From Streptomyces sp. NBC_00335 (GTDB lineage Bacteria > Actinomycetota > Actinomycetes > Streptomycetales > Streptomycetaceae): a stretch of DNA of 64,000 nucleotides. Location of the stretch: assembly GCF_036127095.1 (NCBI RefSeq), contig NZ_CP108006.1, forward strand, positions 6,873,501-6,937,500, given 5' to 3'. The notes under the pieces are model-generated. The model was not told the DNA's origin. It saw only the letters and a list, made by a program, of their open reading frames with translations, and made no database searches. Below, in pieces: positions 18,091 through 26,167 of this stretch. Made by a program: the position numbers and the translations under genes. Each line of letters starts with the position of its first letter. Position 1 is the stretch's first letter.

Positions 18091-19452
18091 ATGGACCGCC
18101 GCATTTTCGGGCTGGAGAACGAGTACGGCGTCACGTGCACGTTCAGGGGACAGCGCCGACTGTCTCCTGACGAAGTGGCGCGCTACCTCTTCCGCCGTGT
18201 TGTGTCATGGGGCCGCAGTAGCAATGTCTTCCTGCGGAACGGCGCCCGCCTCTACCTCGACGTGGGTTCGCATCCGGAGTATGCAACTCCCGAATGTGAC
18301 AACCTGATCGAACTGGTCACCCACGACAAGGCCGGCGAGCGCATTCTCGAAGGCCTGCTCGTCGACGCCGAACGCCGCCTGCACGAGGAGGGAATCGCGG
18401 GCGACGTCTATCTGTTCAAGAACAACACCGACTCGGCGGGAAACTCGTACGGCTGCCATGAGAACTACCTGGTGGCCCGGCACGGGGAATTCTCCCGGCT
18501 GGCGGACATTCTGATCCCGTTCCTCGTCACGCGGCAGCTGATCTGTGGTGCGGGCAAGGTGCTGCAGACGCCCCGGGGCGCGGTCTACTGCGTGAGTCAG
18601 CGGGCCGAGCACATCTGGGAGGGCGTCAGTTCGGCCACGACCCGTTCGCGGCCGATCATCAACACGCGGGACGAGCCGCACGCGGACGCGGAGCGCTACC
18701 GGCGTCTGCACGTGATCGTGGGCGACTCGAACATGTCCGAGACGACCATGCTGCTGAAGGTCGGGGCGACCGATCTGGTGCTGCGCATGATCGAGGCGGG
18801 CACGGTGATGCGGGACCTGACGCTGGAGAACCCGATCCGGGCGATCCGCGAGGTCAGCCACGACATCACGGGTCAGCGCAAGGTGCGGCTGGCGAGCGGT
18901 CGGGAGGCCTCAGCGCTGGAGATCCAGCGGGAGTACTACGACAAGGCGGTGGACTTCGCGGAGCGCCGGGGCATCCGTACGGGTGTCGTGGACCAGGTGC
19001 TGGAGCTGTGGGGCCGGACGCTGGACGCGATCGACGCGGAGGACCTGGACCGGATCGGGACCGAGATCGACTGGGTGATGAAGTACCAGCTGATCGAGCG
19101 GTACCGGGCGAAGCACAACATGACGATGTCGAATCCGCGGGTGGCTCAGATAGACCTCGCGTATCACGACATCCACCGCAGGCGCGGGCTGTACTACCTG
19201 CTGGAGCGCAAGGGGCAGGCGGCGCGGATCTGCAACGACCTGAAGATCTTCGAGGGCAAGTCGGTGCCTCCGCAGACGACGAGGGCGAGGTTGCGGGGTG
19301 ACTTCATCCGTCGTGCGCAGGAGCAGCGGCGGGACTTCACGGTCGACTGGGTGCATCTGAAGCTGAACGATCAGGCGCAGCGCACGGTGCTGTGCAAGGA
19401 CCCGTTCCGGTCGGTGGACGACCGGGTGGAGAAGCTGATCGCGGGGATGTGA
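18091..19452 (+). CDS. pafA: Pup-protein ligase PafA
   Basis: PafA uses ATP to activate the C-terminal Glu of deamidated Pup and couples it to substrate lysines. The protein has 453 residues and the carboxylate-amine ligase fold. It begins [14 protein letters not shown]; Glu9 and Asp57 ([17 protein letters not shown]) match nucleotide/metal and catalytic positions of the family. It lacks the loop seen in Dop at the same place. It is separated from prcA by an unrelated lacI/MFS pair, so it must have its own promoter. A hairpin follows. Confidence 0.98.
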   Translation: MDRRIFGLENEYGVTCTFRGQRRLSPDEVARYLFRRVVSWGRSSNVFLRNGARLYLDVGSHPEYATPECDNLIELVTHDKAGERILEGLLVDAERRLHEEGIAGDVYLFKNNTDSAGNSYGCHENYLVARHGEFSRLADILIPFLVTRQLICGAGKVLQTPRGAVYCVSQRAEHIWEGVSSATTRSRPIINTRDEPHADAERYRRLHVIVGDSNMSETTMLLKVGATDLVLRMIEAGTVMRDLTLENPIRAIREVSHDITGQRKVRLASGREASALEIQREYYDKAVDFAERRGIRTGVVDQVLELWGRTLDAIDAEDLDRIGTEIDWVMKYQLIERYRAKHNMTMSNPRVAQIDLAYHDIHRRRGLYYLLERKGQAARICNDLKIFEGKSVPPQTTRARLRGDFIRRAQEQRRDFTVDWVHLKLNDQAQRTVLCKDPFRSVDDRVEKLIAGM

Positions 19453-19504
19453 GGGTCTACAGGGCGCCGTGTGGCGCAGTGTGACATCGCACTGATCTTG
19501 GCCG

Positions 19505-19533
19505 GGGCCTCGTACGTATCTCGTACGGGGCCC
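19505..19533 (+). terminator. Hairpin after pafA
   Basis: GGGCCTCGTACG (19505-19516) pairs with CGTACGGGGCCC (19522-19533) with one T-G wobble and a 5-base loop. No T-tract follows. Confidence 0.65.
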
Positions 19534-19588
19534 TGTCCACGCCTTAGAGTGGCGACGACCTTTGTGCCGTCTGAGATCTGAGGAACAC

Positions 19589-20527
19589 GTGCGCCGACTT
19601 GCCGGCCTGCTTGTCGTACCCCTTCTGCTGCTGTCGACAGCGGCCTGTGGCGACAGCGGCTCCGACTCCGCCCAGATGAAGAACGGGGCGCCCGCGATCA
19701 CGGAGGGCGCCAAGTTCGGGGAGACCCCCGCCCTCGCGAAGGGCAAGGGCACCCCGCCGAAGGAACTGAAGGTGGTGACGATCAGCGAGGGTGACGGCCC
19801 GGCGCTGAAGAAGGGCGACATCGCCCAGGTCAACTACCTCGGCCAGGTCTGGGACGGTACGAAGCCGTTCGACCAGAGCTTCGGCAAGGGCAAGCCGTTC
19901 GACGTGACGATCGGTGCGGGCCAGGTCATCAAGGGCTGGGACCAGGGCCTGGAGGGCAAGAAGGTCGGCAGCCGTCTGGAGCTGGTGATTCCGCCGGACC
20001 TCGGTTACGGCGAGCAGGGCTCGGGCGAGACGATCAAGCCGAACGCCACGCTGGTGTTCGTCGTGGACGTCGTCAAGGCCACTTCCGTGCCGGTTTCGGC
20101 CACGGGCAAGGCGGTCCCGCAGACGGACGCGGCCCTGCCGAAGGTGGGCGTGAACACGGACGGCAAGGAAGTTTCCGTGGCCGTTCCGAAGGACGGCACG
20201 CCGCCGGCGAAGCTCGTGTCGAACTACGTCCTGGAGGGCGAGGGCGCGGTCGTGAAGGACACCGACAGCGTCGTCGTCAAGTTCAACGGCAAGACGTGGA
20301 AGGACGACAAGACGTTCGAGAGCACCTACGGCACCGACACGACGGTGACGTGGCCGCTCGCGGACCTTCAGGTCAAGGGCCTGAAGGACGGGATCGTCGG
20401 CAAGAAGGCGGGCAGCCGCATCCTGCTGGTCATCCCGGCGGACCAGGGTTTCGGTGACAAGGAGCAGGGCACCATCCCGGCCAACTCGACGCTGGTCTTC
20501 AGCCTCGACATCCTCGCCGTGGTGTAA
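19589..20527 (+). CDS. FKBP-type peptidyl-prolyl isomerase lipoprotein, two domains
   Basis: This 312-residue lipoprotein is predicted to catalyse prolyl isomerisation outside the membrane, helping exported proteins fold. GTG 19589 follows TGAGGA; the signal ends at STAAC with the Cys near residue 20. Two FKBP domains follow: the first spans about 70-170 with VNYLGQVWDG, GWDQGLEGKKVGSRLELVI and GYGEQG, and the second spans about 215-312 with VVKFNGKTWKD and KDGIVGKKAGSRILLVIP. The second domain is more divergent. It precedes a single-domain cytoplasmic FKBP gene by 48 bases, and the two probably share a transcript. Confidence 0.93.
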   Translation: MRRLAGLLVVPLLLLSTAACGDSGSDSAQMKNGAPAITEGAKFGETPALAKGKGTPPKELKVVTISEGDGPALKKGDIAQVNYLGQVWDGTKPFDQSFGKGKPFDVTIGAGQVIKGWDQGLEGKKVGSRLELVIPPDLGYGEQGSGETIKPNATLVFVVDVVKATSVPVSATGKAVPQTDAALPKVGVNTDGKEVSVAVPKDGTPPAKLVSNYVLEGEGAVVKDTDSVVVKFNGKTWKDDKTFESTYGTDTTVTWPLADLQVKGLKDGIVGKKAGSRILLVIPADQGFGDKEQGTIPANSTLVFSLDILAVV

Positions 20528-20575
20528 GACTGTCCAGGTTGTCCCCCTGTTCGTAAGTTTTTGAGGAGCAGTTCC

Positions 20576-20953
20576 GTGAGCGACAAGCTCGAGAAGCCCG
20601 AGATCGACTTCCCCGAGGGCCCGGTCCCGACCGACCTCGTCATCGAGGACATCTGGGTCGGCGAGGGTGCCGAGGCCAAGGCGGGTTCCCGCGTCTCCGT
20701 CCACTACGTGGGCGTGGCCTTCTCCTCCGGCGAGGAGTTCGACGCTTCCTGGGGCCGCGGCGCGCCGCTGCAGTTCCAGCTCGGTGTCGGCCAGGTCATC
20801 TCCGGATGGGACCAGGGCGTCCAGGGCATGAAGGTCGGCGGCCGTCGCAAGCTGACGATCCCGGCCCACCTCGCGTACGGCGACCGTGGCGCCGGTGGCG
20901 CGATCAAGCCGGGCGAGACGCTGATCTTCGTGTGCGACCTGATGGCCGCCTGA
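20576..20953 (+). CDS. FKBP-type peptidyl-prolyl cis-trans isomerase, cytoplasmic
   Basis: This 125-residue single-domain FKBP accelerates cis-trans isomerisation of prolyl bonds. Core segments VHYVGVAFSSGEEFDASW, VISGWDQGVQGMKVGGRR and LAYGDRGAGG are all present, including aromatic pocket residues Tyr, Phe, Trp and Tyr. GTG 20576 follows GAGGAG; there is no signal peptide, so it is cytoplasmic. It forms a pair with the exported FKBP upstream. A terminator follows. Confidence 0.95.
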   Translation: MSDKLEKPEIDFPEGPVPTDLVIEDIWVGEGAEAKAGSRVSVHYVGVAFSSGEEFDASWGRGAPLQFQLGVGQVISGWDQGVQGMKVGGRRKLTIPAHLAYGDRGAGGAIKPGETLIFVCDLMAA

Positions 20954-21000
20954 TCAGTCCGCTGTGGGCGGCGCCGTGAAGCGTCGCCGTGGAGCGTGTG

Positions 21001-21035
21001 GGGCCCCCGTCTCCGAGGCGGGGGCCCTCGCTTTT
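21001..21035 (+). terminator. Terminator after the FKBP pair
   Basis: GGGCCCCCG (21001-21009) pairs with CGGGGGCCC (21019-21027); TTTT occurs at 21032-21035. This separates the FKBP transcript from pafB. Confidence 0.85.
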
Positions 21036-21123
21036 GCCCTGGACCATCGGGGCGGTACGGTCAGCGGTCACGAGGGTGTACCGGGGACACGACTCGAAGG
21101 TCTGGAAGGGCGGATGGGCGTCG

Positions 21124-22080
21124 ATGGCGATTGCCAAGGCCGAGCGGCTGATGAATCTGGCGCTGTGTCTGCTGGGGACGCGTCGGCCGCTCAGCAAGCG
21201 GGAACTGCGCGGTTCCATCGAGGCCTACATGGAAGCCGGGAACGACGAGTCCTTCAACCGCATGTTCGAGCGGGACAAGGACGATCTGCGGGAGCTCGGG
21301 CTGGTCATCGAGACCGTCGAGAACCTGGAGGGCGACACCGGTTATCTGGCGCGCCGTGATTCCAACCGGCTGCCGCCCGTGGCGCTGGACGCCGAGGAGG
21401 CCGCGGCCCTGGGGCTCGCCGCCAAGGTCTGGCAGCAGGCCCGGCTCGCCGGGGCGGCCAGTGGCGCCCTGCAGAAGCTGCGTGCCGGCGGTATGCCGGA
21501 GGCCTCGGATCCGTACGAGGGCCAGCACAGTGCCATCGAACCGAGGATCCCGGTGCACGAGGCGGCCTTCGAGCCGCTGATGCTGGCCTGCCGCGATCGC
21601 CGCCCGGTCGTCTTCGACTACCGCAAGTCCACCGCCGCCCGTCCTGAGACCCGTCAGGTCGAGCCGTGGGCCCTGGAGTGCTGGCGCGGCCACTGGTACC
21701 TGGCGGGCTTCGACCGTGACCGCGGGGCGGAGCGCGTGTTCCGGCTCTCCCGGATCACGGGCAAGGTCCGCTCGCGGGCGGCCAAGTACACCGCCGAGGT
21801 CCCGGACGTGGTGACCGTGCGGGAGACCGTGGCGAGGTGGGCCGGGGAGAGCGCGGAGCGTTCGGCGCTGATCCGGCTGCGTGCGGGGGCGGGCTATCCG
21901 CTGCGGTCCAAGGCCACGGCGGTGCGCGAGGGCGGCGAGGGCTGGGACGAGCTGGAGATCCCGTACGGGCACGGGCTGGACGCCTGGCTGGTGGAGTTCG
22001 GCCCGGATGTCGTGGTGCTGGAGCCGGCCGACCTGCGGGCCGATGTGGTGGACCGGCTGCGGGCCGTGGCCAAGGGCTAG
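21124..22080 (+). CDS. pafB: WYL-domain regulator PafB
   Basis: This 318-residue protein has an N-terminal winged HTH (AERLMNLALCLLGTRRPLSKRELRGSI) and a WYL domain centred on VEPWALECWRGHWYLAGFDRD. In mycobacteria PafB and PafC act together as a transcriptional activator of the LexA-independent DNA-damage response, so a similar role is likely here. ATG 21124 was chosen because the upstream frame overlaps the previous terminator. It is followed by pafC after about 100 bases. The name of the genes comes from linkage to pafA; they are not ligase factors. Confidence 0.95.
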   Translation: MAIAKAERLMNLALCLLGTRRPLSKRELRGSIEAYMEAGNDESFNRMFERDKDDLRELGLVIETVENLEGDTGYLARRDSNRLPPVALDAEEAAALGLAAKVWQQARLAGAASGALQKLRAGGMPEASDPYEGQHSAIEPRIPVHEAAFEPLMLACRDRRPVVFDYRKSTAARPETRQVEPWALECWRGHWYLAGFDRDRGAERVFRLSRITGKVRSRAAKYTAEVPDVVTVRETVARWAGESAERSALIRLRAGAGYPLRSKATAVREGGEGWDELEIPYGHGLDAWLVEFGPDVVVLEPADLRADVVDRLRAVAKG

Positions 22081-22183
22081 GGCCGGCCCGTCGTCGGGCC
22101 GCGCGGAGCCGTGCGGTGCCGCGCGGGAGCGGGTGGACCGGGCAAGATCATTGAGCAACGCCCTGAGGGGGAGACGTACCAGC

Positions 22184-23197
22184 ATGGCTGCCAACGCCAT
22201 CGACCAGACGCGCCGGATGCTGTCCCTGGTGACGTACCTGCGCGAGCGCCCGGGTGCGCACGTCGCGGACGTGGCCCGGGCCTTCGGGATCACCGAGGAC
22301 GAGCTGATCTCGGACCTCGACGTGCTGCCCATGTGCGGGACCAGCTTCCGGGGCGGTGACCTGCTCGACATCGACACCGACGGGGAGCGCATCTGGTGGC
22401 GCAATCCCGACGCGTCGGGGGAGTCCACCGCCGAGCCGCTGCGGCTGGCCGCCGACGAGGCGACGGCGCTGCTGGTGGCGGCGCGGGCCGTGGCCACGCT
22501 GCCGGGGCTGCGCGAGGGGGACCGCCAGGCCCTGCTGCGGGCGACCGCGAAGCTGGAGGCGGCCGCGGGGGAGGTGGCCGGGGCCAGTTCCCGGCTGTCG
22601 GTGACCTTCGAGTCCGAGGGCGGGGTCTTCGCCGACGTGGACCGGGCCATCGCCGAGCGGCGCCGGCTGTGGCTGCGCTACTACTCGCCCGCGCGCGACG
22701 AGCTCACCGAACGCACGGTGGACCCGATCCGGCTGTTCGCCGTCGGGCACACCTACATGGAGGGGTGGTGCCACCTCTCGGAGGCCCGGCGCACCTTCCG
22801 GCTGGACCGGGTGGCCGAGATCCGGCTGCTCGACGAGCGGGCCGATCCGCCGGCCATCGAGCCCCGTGATCTGTCCGAGGGGCTGGTCCAGCCCGCCGCC
22901 GAGGATCCGGAGGTCGTGGTCGAGGTCGGTCCCGGCGGGCGCTGGGTGGCCGAGTACTACCCGCACGACAGTGCCGAGGAGCTGCCCGAGGGGGGCCTGC
23001 GGATCACCTTGCGGACCCCTGACCCGGGCTCGCTGCGGCGCCTGGCGCTGCGGCTGGGCCGTGAGGGTCGGATCGTGTCCCCCGTGGAGCTGGCGGACAG
23101 CGCCCGCAGGGCGGCCCGGGAGGCGCTCGCCGCGTACGAGGGCCAGGCGGTCGAGGACGTGGCCGCCGCGAGTGCCGCGGCCGGGGAACAGGGCTGA
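22184..23197 (+). CDS. pafC: WYL-domain regulator PafC
   Basis: PafC (337 residues) is the partner of PafB, with an N-terminal HTH (DQTRRMLSLVTYLRERPGAHVADVARAFGITEDEL), a WYL domain (DPIRLFAVGHTYMEGWCHLSEARRTFRLDRV) and a C-terminal WCX-like extension to residue 310. ATG 22184 follows GAGGGGGAGACG. WYL domains are thought to sense nucleic acid or nucleotide ligands. The last 25 residues are Ala-rich. A small zinc-ribbon gene begins 22 bases after the stop, so it may be in the same transcript. Confidence 0.95.
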   Translation: MAANAIDQTRRMLSLVTYLRERPGAHVADVARAFGITEDELISDLDVLPMCGTSFRGGDLLDIDTDGERIWWRNPDASGESTAEPLRLAADEATALLVAARAVATLPGLREGDRQALLRATAKLEAAAGEVAGASSRLSVTFESEGGVFADVDRAIAERRRLWLRYYSPARDELTERTVDPIRLFAVGHTYMEGWCHLSEARRTFRLDRVAEIRLLDERADPPAIEPRDLSEGLVQPAAEDPEVVVEVGPGGRWVAEYYPHDSAEELPEGGLRITLRTPDPGSLRRLALRLGREGRIVSPVELADSARRAAREALAAYEGQAVEDVAAASAAAGEQG

Positions 23198-23219
23198 GGG
23201 CCGAGGGGGGATCCGCGCG

Positions 23220-23432
23220 ATGTCGGTCGCGTTCAAGGCGTCCTGTCCCGACTGCCGGGCCCGTTTCGAGCTGGACGCGGGCTCCTTGCGCCTGGCCATC
23301 GGCGGCAGCCGGCGTACGACCTTCTACTCCTTCACCTGTCCCGAGTGCGGCGCTCCGGTACGCAAACCGGCCGGTGAGCGCATCGTGGAACTGCTGACCG
23401 GTGGCGGAGTGAGCACCCTGCGCAGCGTGTGA
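23220..23432 (+). CDS. Small zinc-ribbon protein
   Basis: This 70-residue protein has two CxxC pairs (Cys9/Cys12 in SCPDC and Cys40/Cys43 in TCPEC), which fits a single structural zinc. Otherwise it is unrecognised. ATG 23220 has GAGGGGGGA about nine bases upstream. It sits between pafC and tatA and is probably co-transcribed with pafC. A role in nucleic-acid binding is possible, but cannot be shown from the sequence. Confidence 0.8.
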   Translation: MSVAFKASCPDCRARFELDAGSLRLAIGGSRRTTFYSFTCPECGAPVRKPAGERIVELLTGGGVSTLRSV

Positions 23433-23458
23433 GGCGGGCGGTGGCCTAGGCTCGTCAC

Positions 23459-23659
23459 ATGCTGTGGCCGATGTTCGCAATCGCTCTGGGCTTCCTCGGG
23501 GTCGCCGTGCTCGCCGTGCTCGCCGTGCGGGTTTTCGTGGAGGTGCGCCGCCTCTCCGTGCAGGTCGCGGACGCCGGACGCCGGATCGCGGAGGCCTCCG
23601 CGGACCTGGAGCGGGCGGCGACGGGCCTGGCCAGAGCCGGGCGCTCCGTGCGGCCATAG
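23459..23659 (+). CDS. Small single-pass membrane protein
   Basis: This 66-residue protein has one N-terminal transmembrane helix (about residues 2-25, LWPMFAIALGFLGVAVLAVLA) and an amphipathic, Arg/Ala-rich C-terminal helix. It resembles DUF948-like or Tat-A-like topology, but no family is recognised. The start codon ATG 23459 has only a weak ribosome site. It lies in the same direction between the zinc-ribbon gene and tatA. Confidence 0.65.
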   Translation: MLWPMFAIALGFLGVAVLAVLAVRVFVEVRRLSVQVADAGRRIAEASADLERAATGLARAGRSVRP

Positions 23660-23829
23660 CCATCGCCAGGCAACCGTCGTACTGTCTGACCACGCAAGCG
23701 GTGATGCCCCGGGGCATTGCCTGGCGTTAACCCCCGGGGGTTACGATCCTTGTCAGAACGGCTTACCGATCTCGGTCAGAGCCGTCTTGACTACCACAAC
23801 CAGCCGTTTCGGTGAGAAGGAAGACACAC

Positions 23830-24129
23830 ATGATCGGCAACCTGAAGCCCCTCGAAATCCTCCTGATCGTCGCCGTGATCTTCCTGCTGTTCGGTGCCAA
23901 GAAGCTTCCCGACATGGCCCGCTCGCTCGGCAAGTCCGCCCGCATCCTCAAGAGCGAGGCGAAGGCGATGAAGAAGGAGGGGGAGGCGGAGGACGCCGCC
24001 ACCGCTTCTTCCGTCGCCGACCCGGCGCCCCAGCAGCAGGCCACGGCCCCGCGCACGATCCAGGCCTCGCCCGGCGACGTCACCAGCGCCCGCCCCGTGA
24101 ACGAGCCCAACCACACCACGCAGGGCTGA
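23830..24129 (+). CDS. tatA: Twin-arginine translocase subunit TatA
   Basis: TatA (99 residues) oligomerises to open the path for folded proteins exported by the Tat system. The N-terminal helix ([21 protein letters not shown]) with the FGxKxLP hinge and following amphipathic helix ([19 protein letters not shown]) is diagnostic. The C-terminal tail is acidic and Pro/Ala-rich. ATG 23830 follows GAAGGAAG; an ATG-like extension of six residues upstream is unlikely. It precedes tatC by 61 bases. Confidence 0.97.
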   Translation: MIGNLKPLEILLIVAVIFLLFGAKKLPDMARSLGKSARILKSEAKAMKKEGEAEDAATASSVADPAPQQQATAPRTIQASPGDVTSARPVNEPNHTTQG

Positions 24130-24190
24130 CGGCGGCCGGTCCGCCGGCCGCGCGCGCACCAGTCAACTGCAACGAGACAAGGGACGTGGG

Positions 24191-25156
24191 TTGCTCAAGT
24201 CTGCCCGCAAGCAGGAGAAGCAGGAACAGAAGGCGAAGGACGCCGAAGGGCGGATGCCTCTTGTCGAGCACCTGCGTGAGCTGAGAAACCGGCTGATGAA
24301 GGCCGTCCTCGGGGTCCTCGTGGTCACCATCGTGGCCGCGTTCTTCTACAAGGACCTGATCGACTTCATGATGAAGCCGATCCTGGACTCCGTCGGCTGT
24401 TCCAACGGCGTGGTCACGCAGCGCAACGGGAAGCCCTGCGCCGCCATGACGGTCAACGGCCTCATCGCGCCCTTCTCCATCGCCCTGAAGGTCTCCCTCA
24501 CCGCCGGTGTGGTGCTCGCCGCGCCGGTGTGGCTGTACCAGCTGTGGGCCTTCGTGGCCCCGGGGCTGCACAACCACGAGAAGAAGTACGCCGTGGCCTT
24601 CGTGGCGGTCGGCGCACCGCTGTTCGGCGCCGGCGCGGTCCTCGCGTACAAGGTCCTGCCGCAGACCGCGGTGATCCTGCTGGAGTTCACCCCCGACAAC
24701 GCGAGCAACCTGCTGCCGGTCGACGACTACCTCGACCTCATCACGCGCATGATCGTGGTCTTCGGCCTGGCCTTCGAGCTGCCGTTGCTGCTGATCCTGC
24801 TCAACGTCACCGGGGTGCTGACCGCGAAGCGGCTCGCGAGCTGGTGGCGGGCCATGGTGCTGGGCATCACCCTATTCGCCGCGTTCGCGACGCCCAGCGG
24901 TGACCCGCTGACGATGCTGGCTCTGGCCACGCCGATCGTCGCCCTGTACTTCATCGCCCTCGCGGTCTGTTACCTCAACGACCGCAGGCGGGCACGGAAG
25001 GACCCCGACGCGGGCCTCGACGACGACGAGGCCTCCGCGGTGGACCTGACGCCGGCGGAGGTGGGTGCGGTCGAGGCCGTGGCGGCTCCGAACGCCCTGC
25101 CCGAGCAGGCCGACGGCGGCCGCCAGCGGATCAACGGCTACGACGACGCCACCTGA
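24191..25156 (+). CDS. tatC: Twin-arginine translocase subunit TatC
   Basis: TatC (321 residues) is the six-helix receptor for twin-arginine signal peptides. The family segment MPLVEHLRELRNRLMKAVLG opens the first helix, and conserved segments WLYQLWAFVAPGLHNHEKK and FGLAFELPLLLILLN follow. The start is an unusual TTG at 24191, preceded by AAGGGA; no ATG or GTG in frame gives the full first helix. The C-terminal 60 residues are an acidic tail. It is followed 37 bases on by a diacylglycerol kinase-like gene, as in other actinobacteria. Confidence 0.97.
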   Translation: MLKSARKQEKQEQKAKDAEGRMPLVEHLRELRNRLMKAVLGVLVVTIVAAFFYKDLIDFMMKPILDSVGCSNGVVTQRNGKPCAAMTVNGLIAPFSIALKVSLTAGVVLAAPVWLYQLWAFVAPGLHNHEKKYAVAFVAVGAPLFGAGAVLAYKVLPQTAVILLEFTPDNASNLLPVDDYLDLITRMIVVFGLAFELPLLLILLNVTGVLTAKRLASWWRAMVLGITLFAAFATPSGDPLTMLALATPIVALYFIALAVCYLNDRRRARKDPDAGLDDDEASAVDLTPAEVGAVEAVAAPNALPEQADGGRQRINGYDDAT

Positions 25157-25193
25157 TCGACGCGGGTCCGCCCTGGCAGGTACATTCCCGCGG

Positions 25194-26102
25194 GTGAGTG
25201 CTGAGATCACCCTCTTCGTCAATCCCACCGCCGGAAGCGGCCGGGCCGCGCACGCCGCGCAGCCGGCCGCTTCCGCGCTTCGCGAGGCCGGCTTCTCGGT
25301 GCGGACCGTCGTCGGCGGCGATGCCCCCGACGCCCTGGCCCGGTTGCGCACGGCGGTGCGCGAGGGCACCGGGGCGGTGATCGCGGTCGGCGGCGACGGG
25401 ATGGTCTCCCTCGCGCTGCAGGCGCTCGCCGGCACGCTGGTGCCGCTCGGGGTGGTAGCGGTGGGCACCGGGAACGATTTCGCGCGCGCGATGGGCCTGC
25501 CGGTACGGGAACCGGCGCGGGCGGGCCGGCTGGCCGCCGAGGCGCTCAAGGAGGGCCGGGTCCGCGAGATGGACCTCGGCCGGGTGAGCAGGGGCGGGGA
25601 CGGCGCCGGTGACACCTGGTACGGGACCGTGCTGTGCTCCGGCTTCGACTCGCGGGTCAACGATCGGGGCAACCGGATGCGGCTGCCGGTGGGCCGGTTC
25701 AAGTACGACCTGGCGATGGCTCTGGAACTGGCCGCCTTCCGGCCCTTCCCGTACCGGATCACCCTGGACGACGGCCCGGTCCTGGAGACCGAGGCCACGC
25801 TGGTGGCCGTCGGCAACGGTTCCTCCTACGGCGGCGGCATGCGCATCTGCGCGGACGCGGTCCCCGACGACGGCCTCTTCGACGTCACCGTCGTCGGCGA
25901 CTGCAGCCGCACCACCCTGCTGAAGGTGTTCCCGCGGGTCTACAAGGGCACCCACCTCGACCATCCGAAGGTCACCGTCCACCGGGCCGCGAAGGTGACC
26001 CTGGAGGCGGCCGGCATCACGGCCTACGCCGACGGCGAGCCGCTGGGCCCGCTCCCGGTGAGCGCGCGGTGCGTCCCGGCGGCCCTGCGGCTCCTGGCGT
26101 AG
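25194..26102 (+). CDS. Diacylglycerol kinase-family lipid kinase
   Basis: This 302-residue protein has the DAGK catalytic domain fold of the DgkB/YegS group, which phosphorylates diacylglycerol or related lipids. It shows FVNPTAGSGRA at the N-terminus, the GGDGMVSLALQAL nucleotide loop and VVAVGTGNDFARAMGLP. GTG 25194 is the likely start; its ribosome site is weak. Its position between tatC and helY is common in actinobacteria and suggests one operon. The precise lipid substrate is not deducible. Confidence 0.92.
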   Translation: MSAEITLFVNPTAGSGRAAHAAQPAASALREAGFSVRTVVGGDAPDALARLRTAVREGTGAVIAVGGDGMVSLALQALAGTLVPLGVVAVGTGNDFARAMGLPVREPARAGRLAAEALKEGRVREMDLGRVSRGGDGAGDTWYGTVLCSGFDSRVNDRGNRMRLPVGRFKYDLAMALELAAFRPFPYRITLDDGPVLETEATLVAVGNGSSYGGGMRICADAVPDDGLFDVTVVGDCSRTTLLKVFPRVYKGTHLDHPKVTVHRAAKVTLEAAGITAYADGEPLGPLPVSARCVPAALRLLA

Positions 26103-26167
26103 GACGTCCGGGCCCGCGCAAAAGATCGCGACTGTTGTCAGGGGCGGCGGGTAGGCTCGATGACAAG

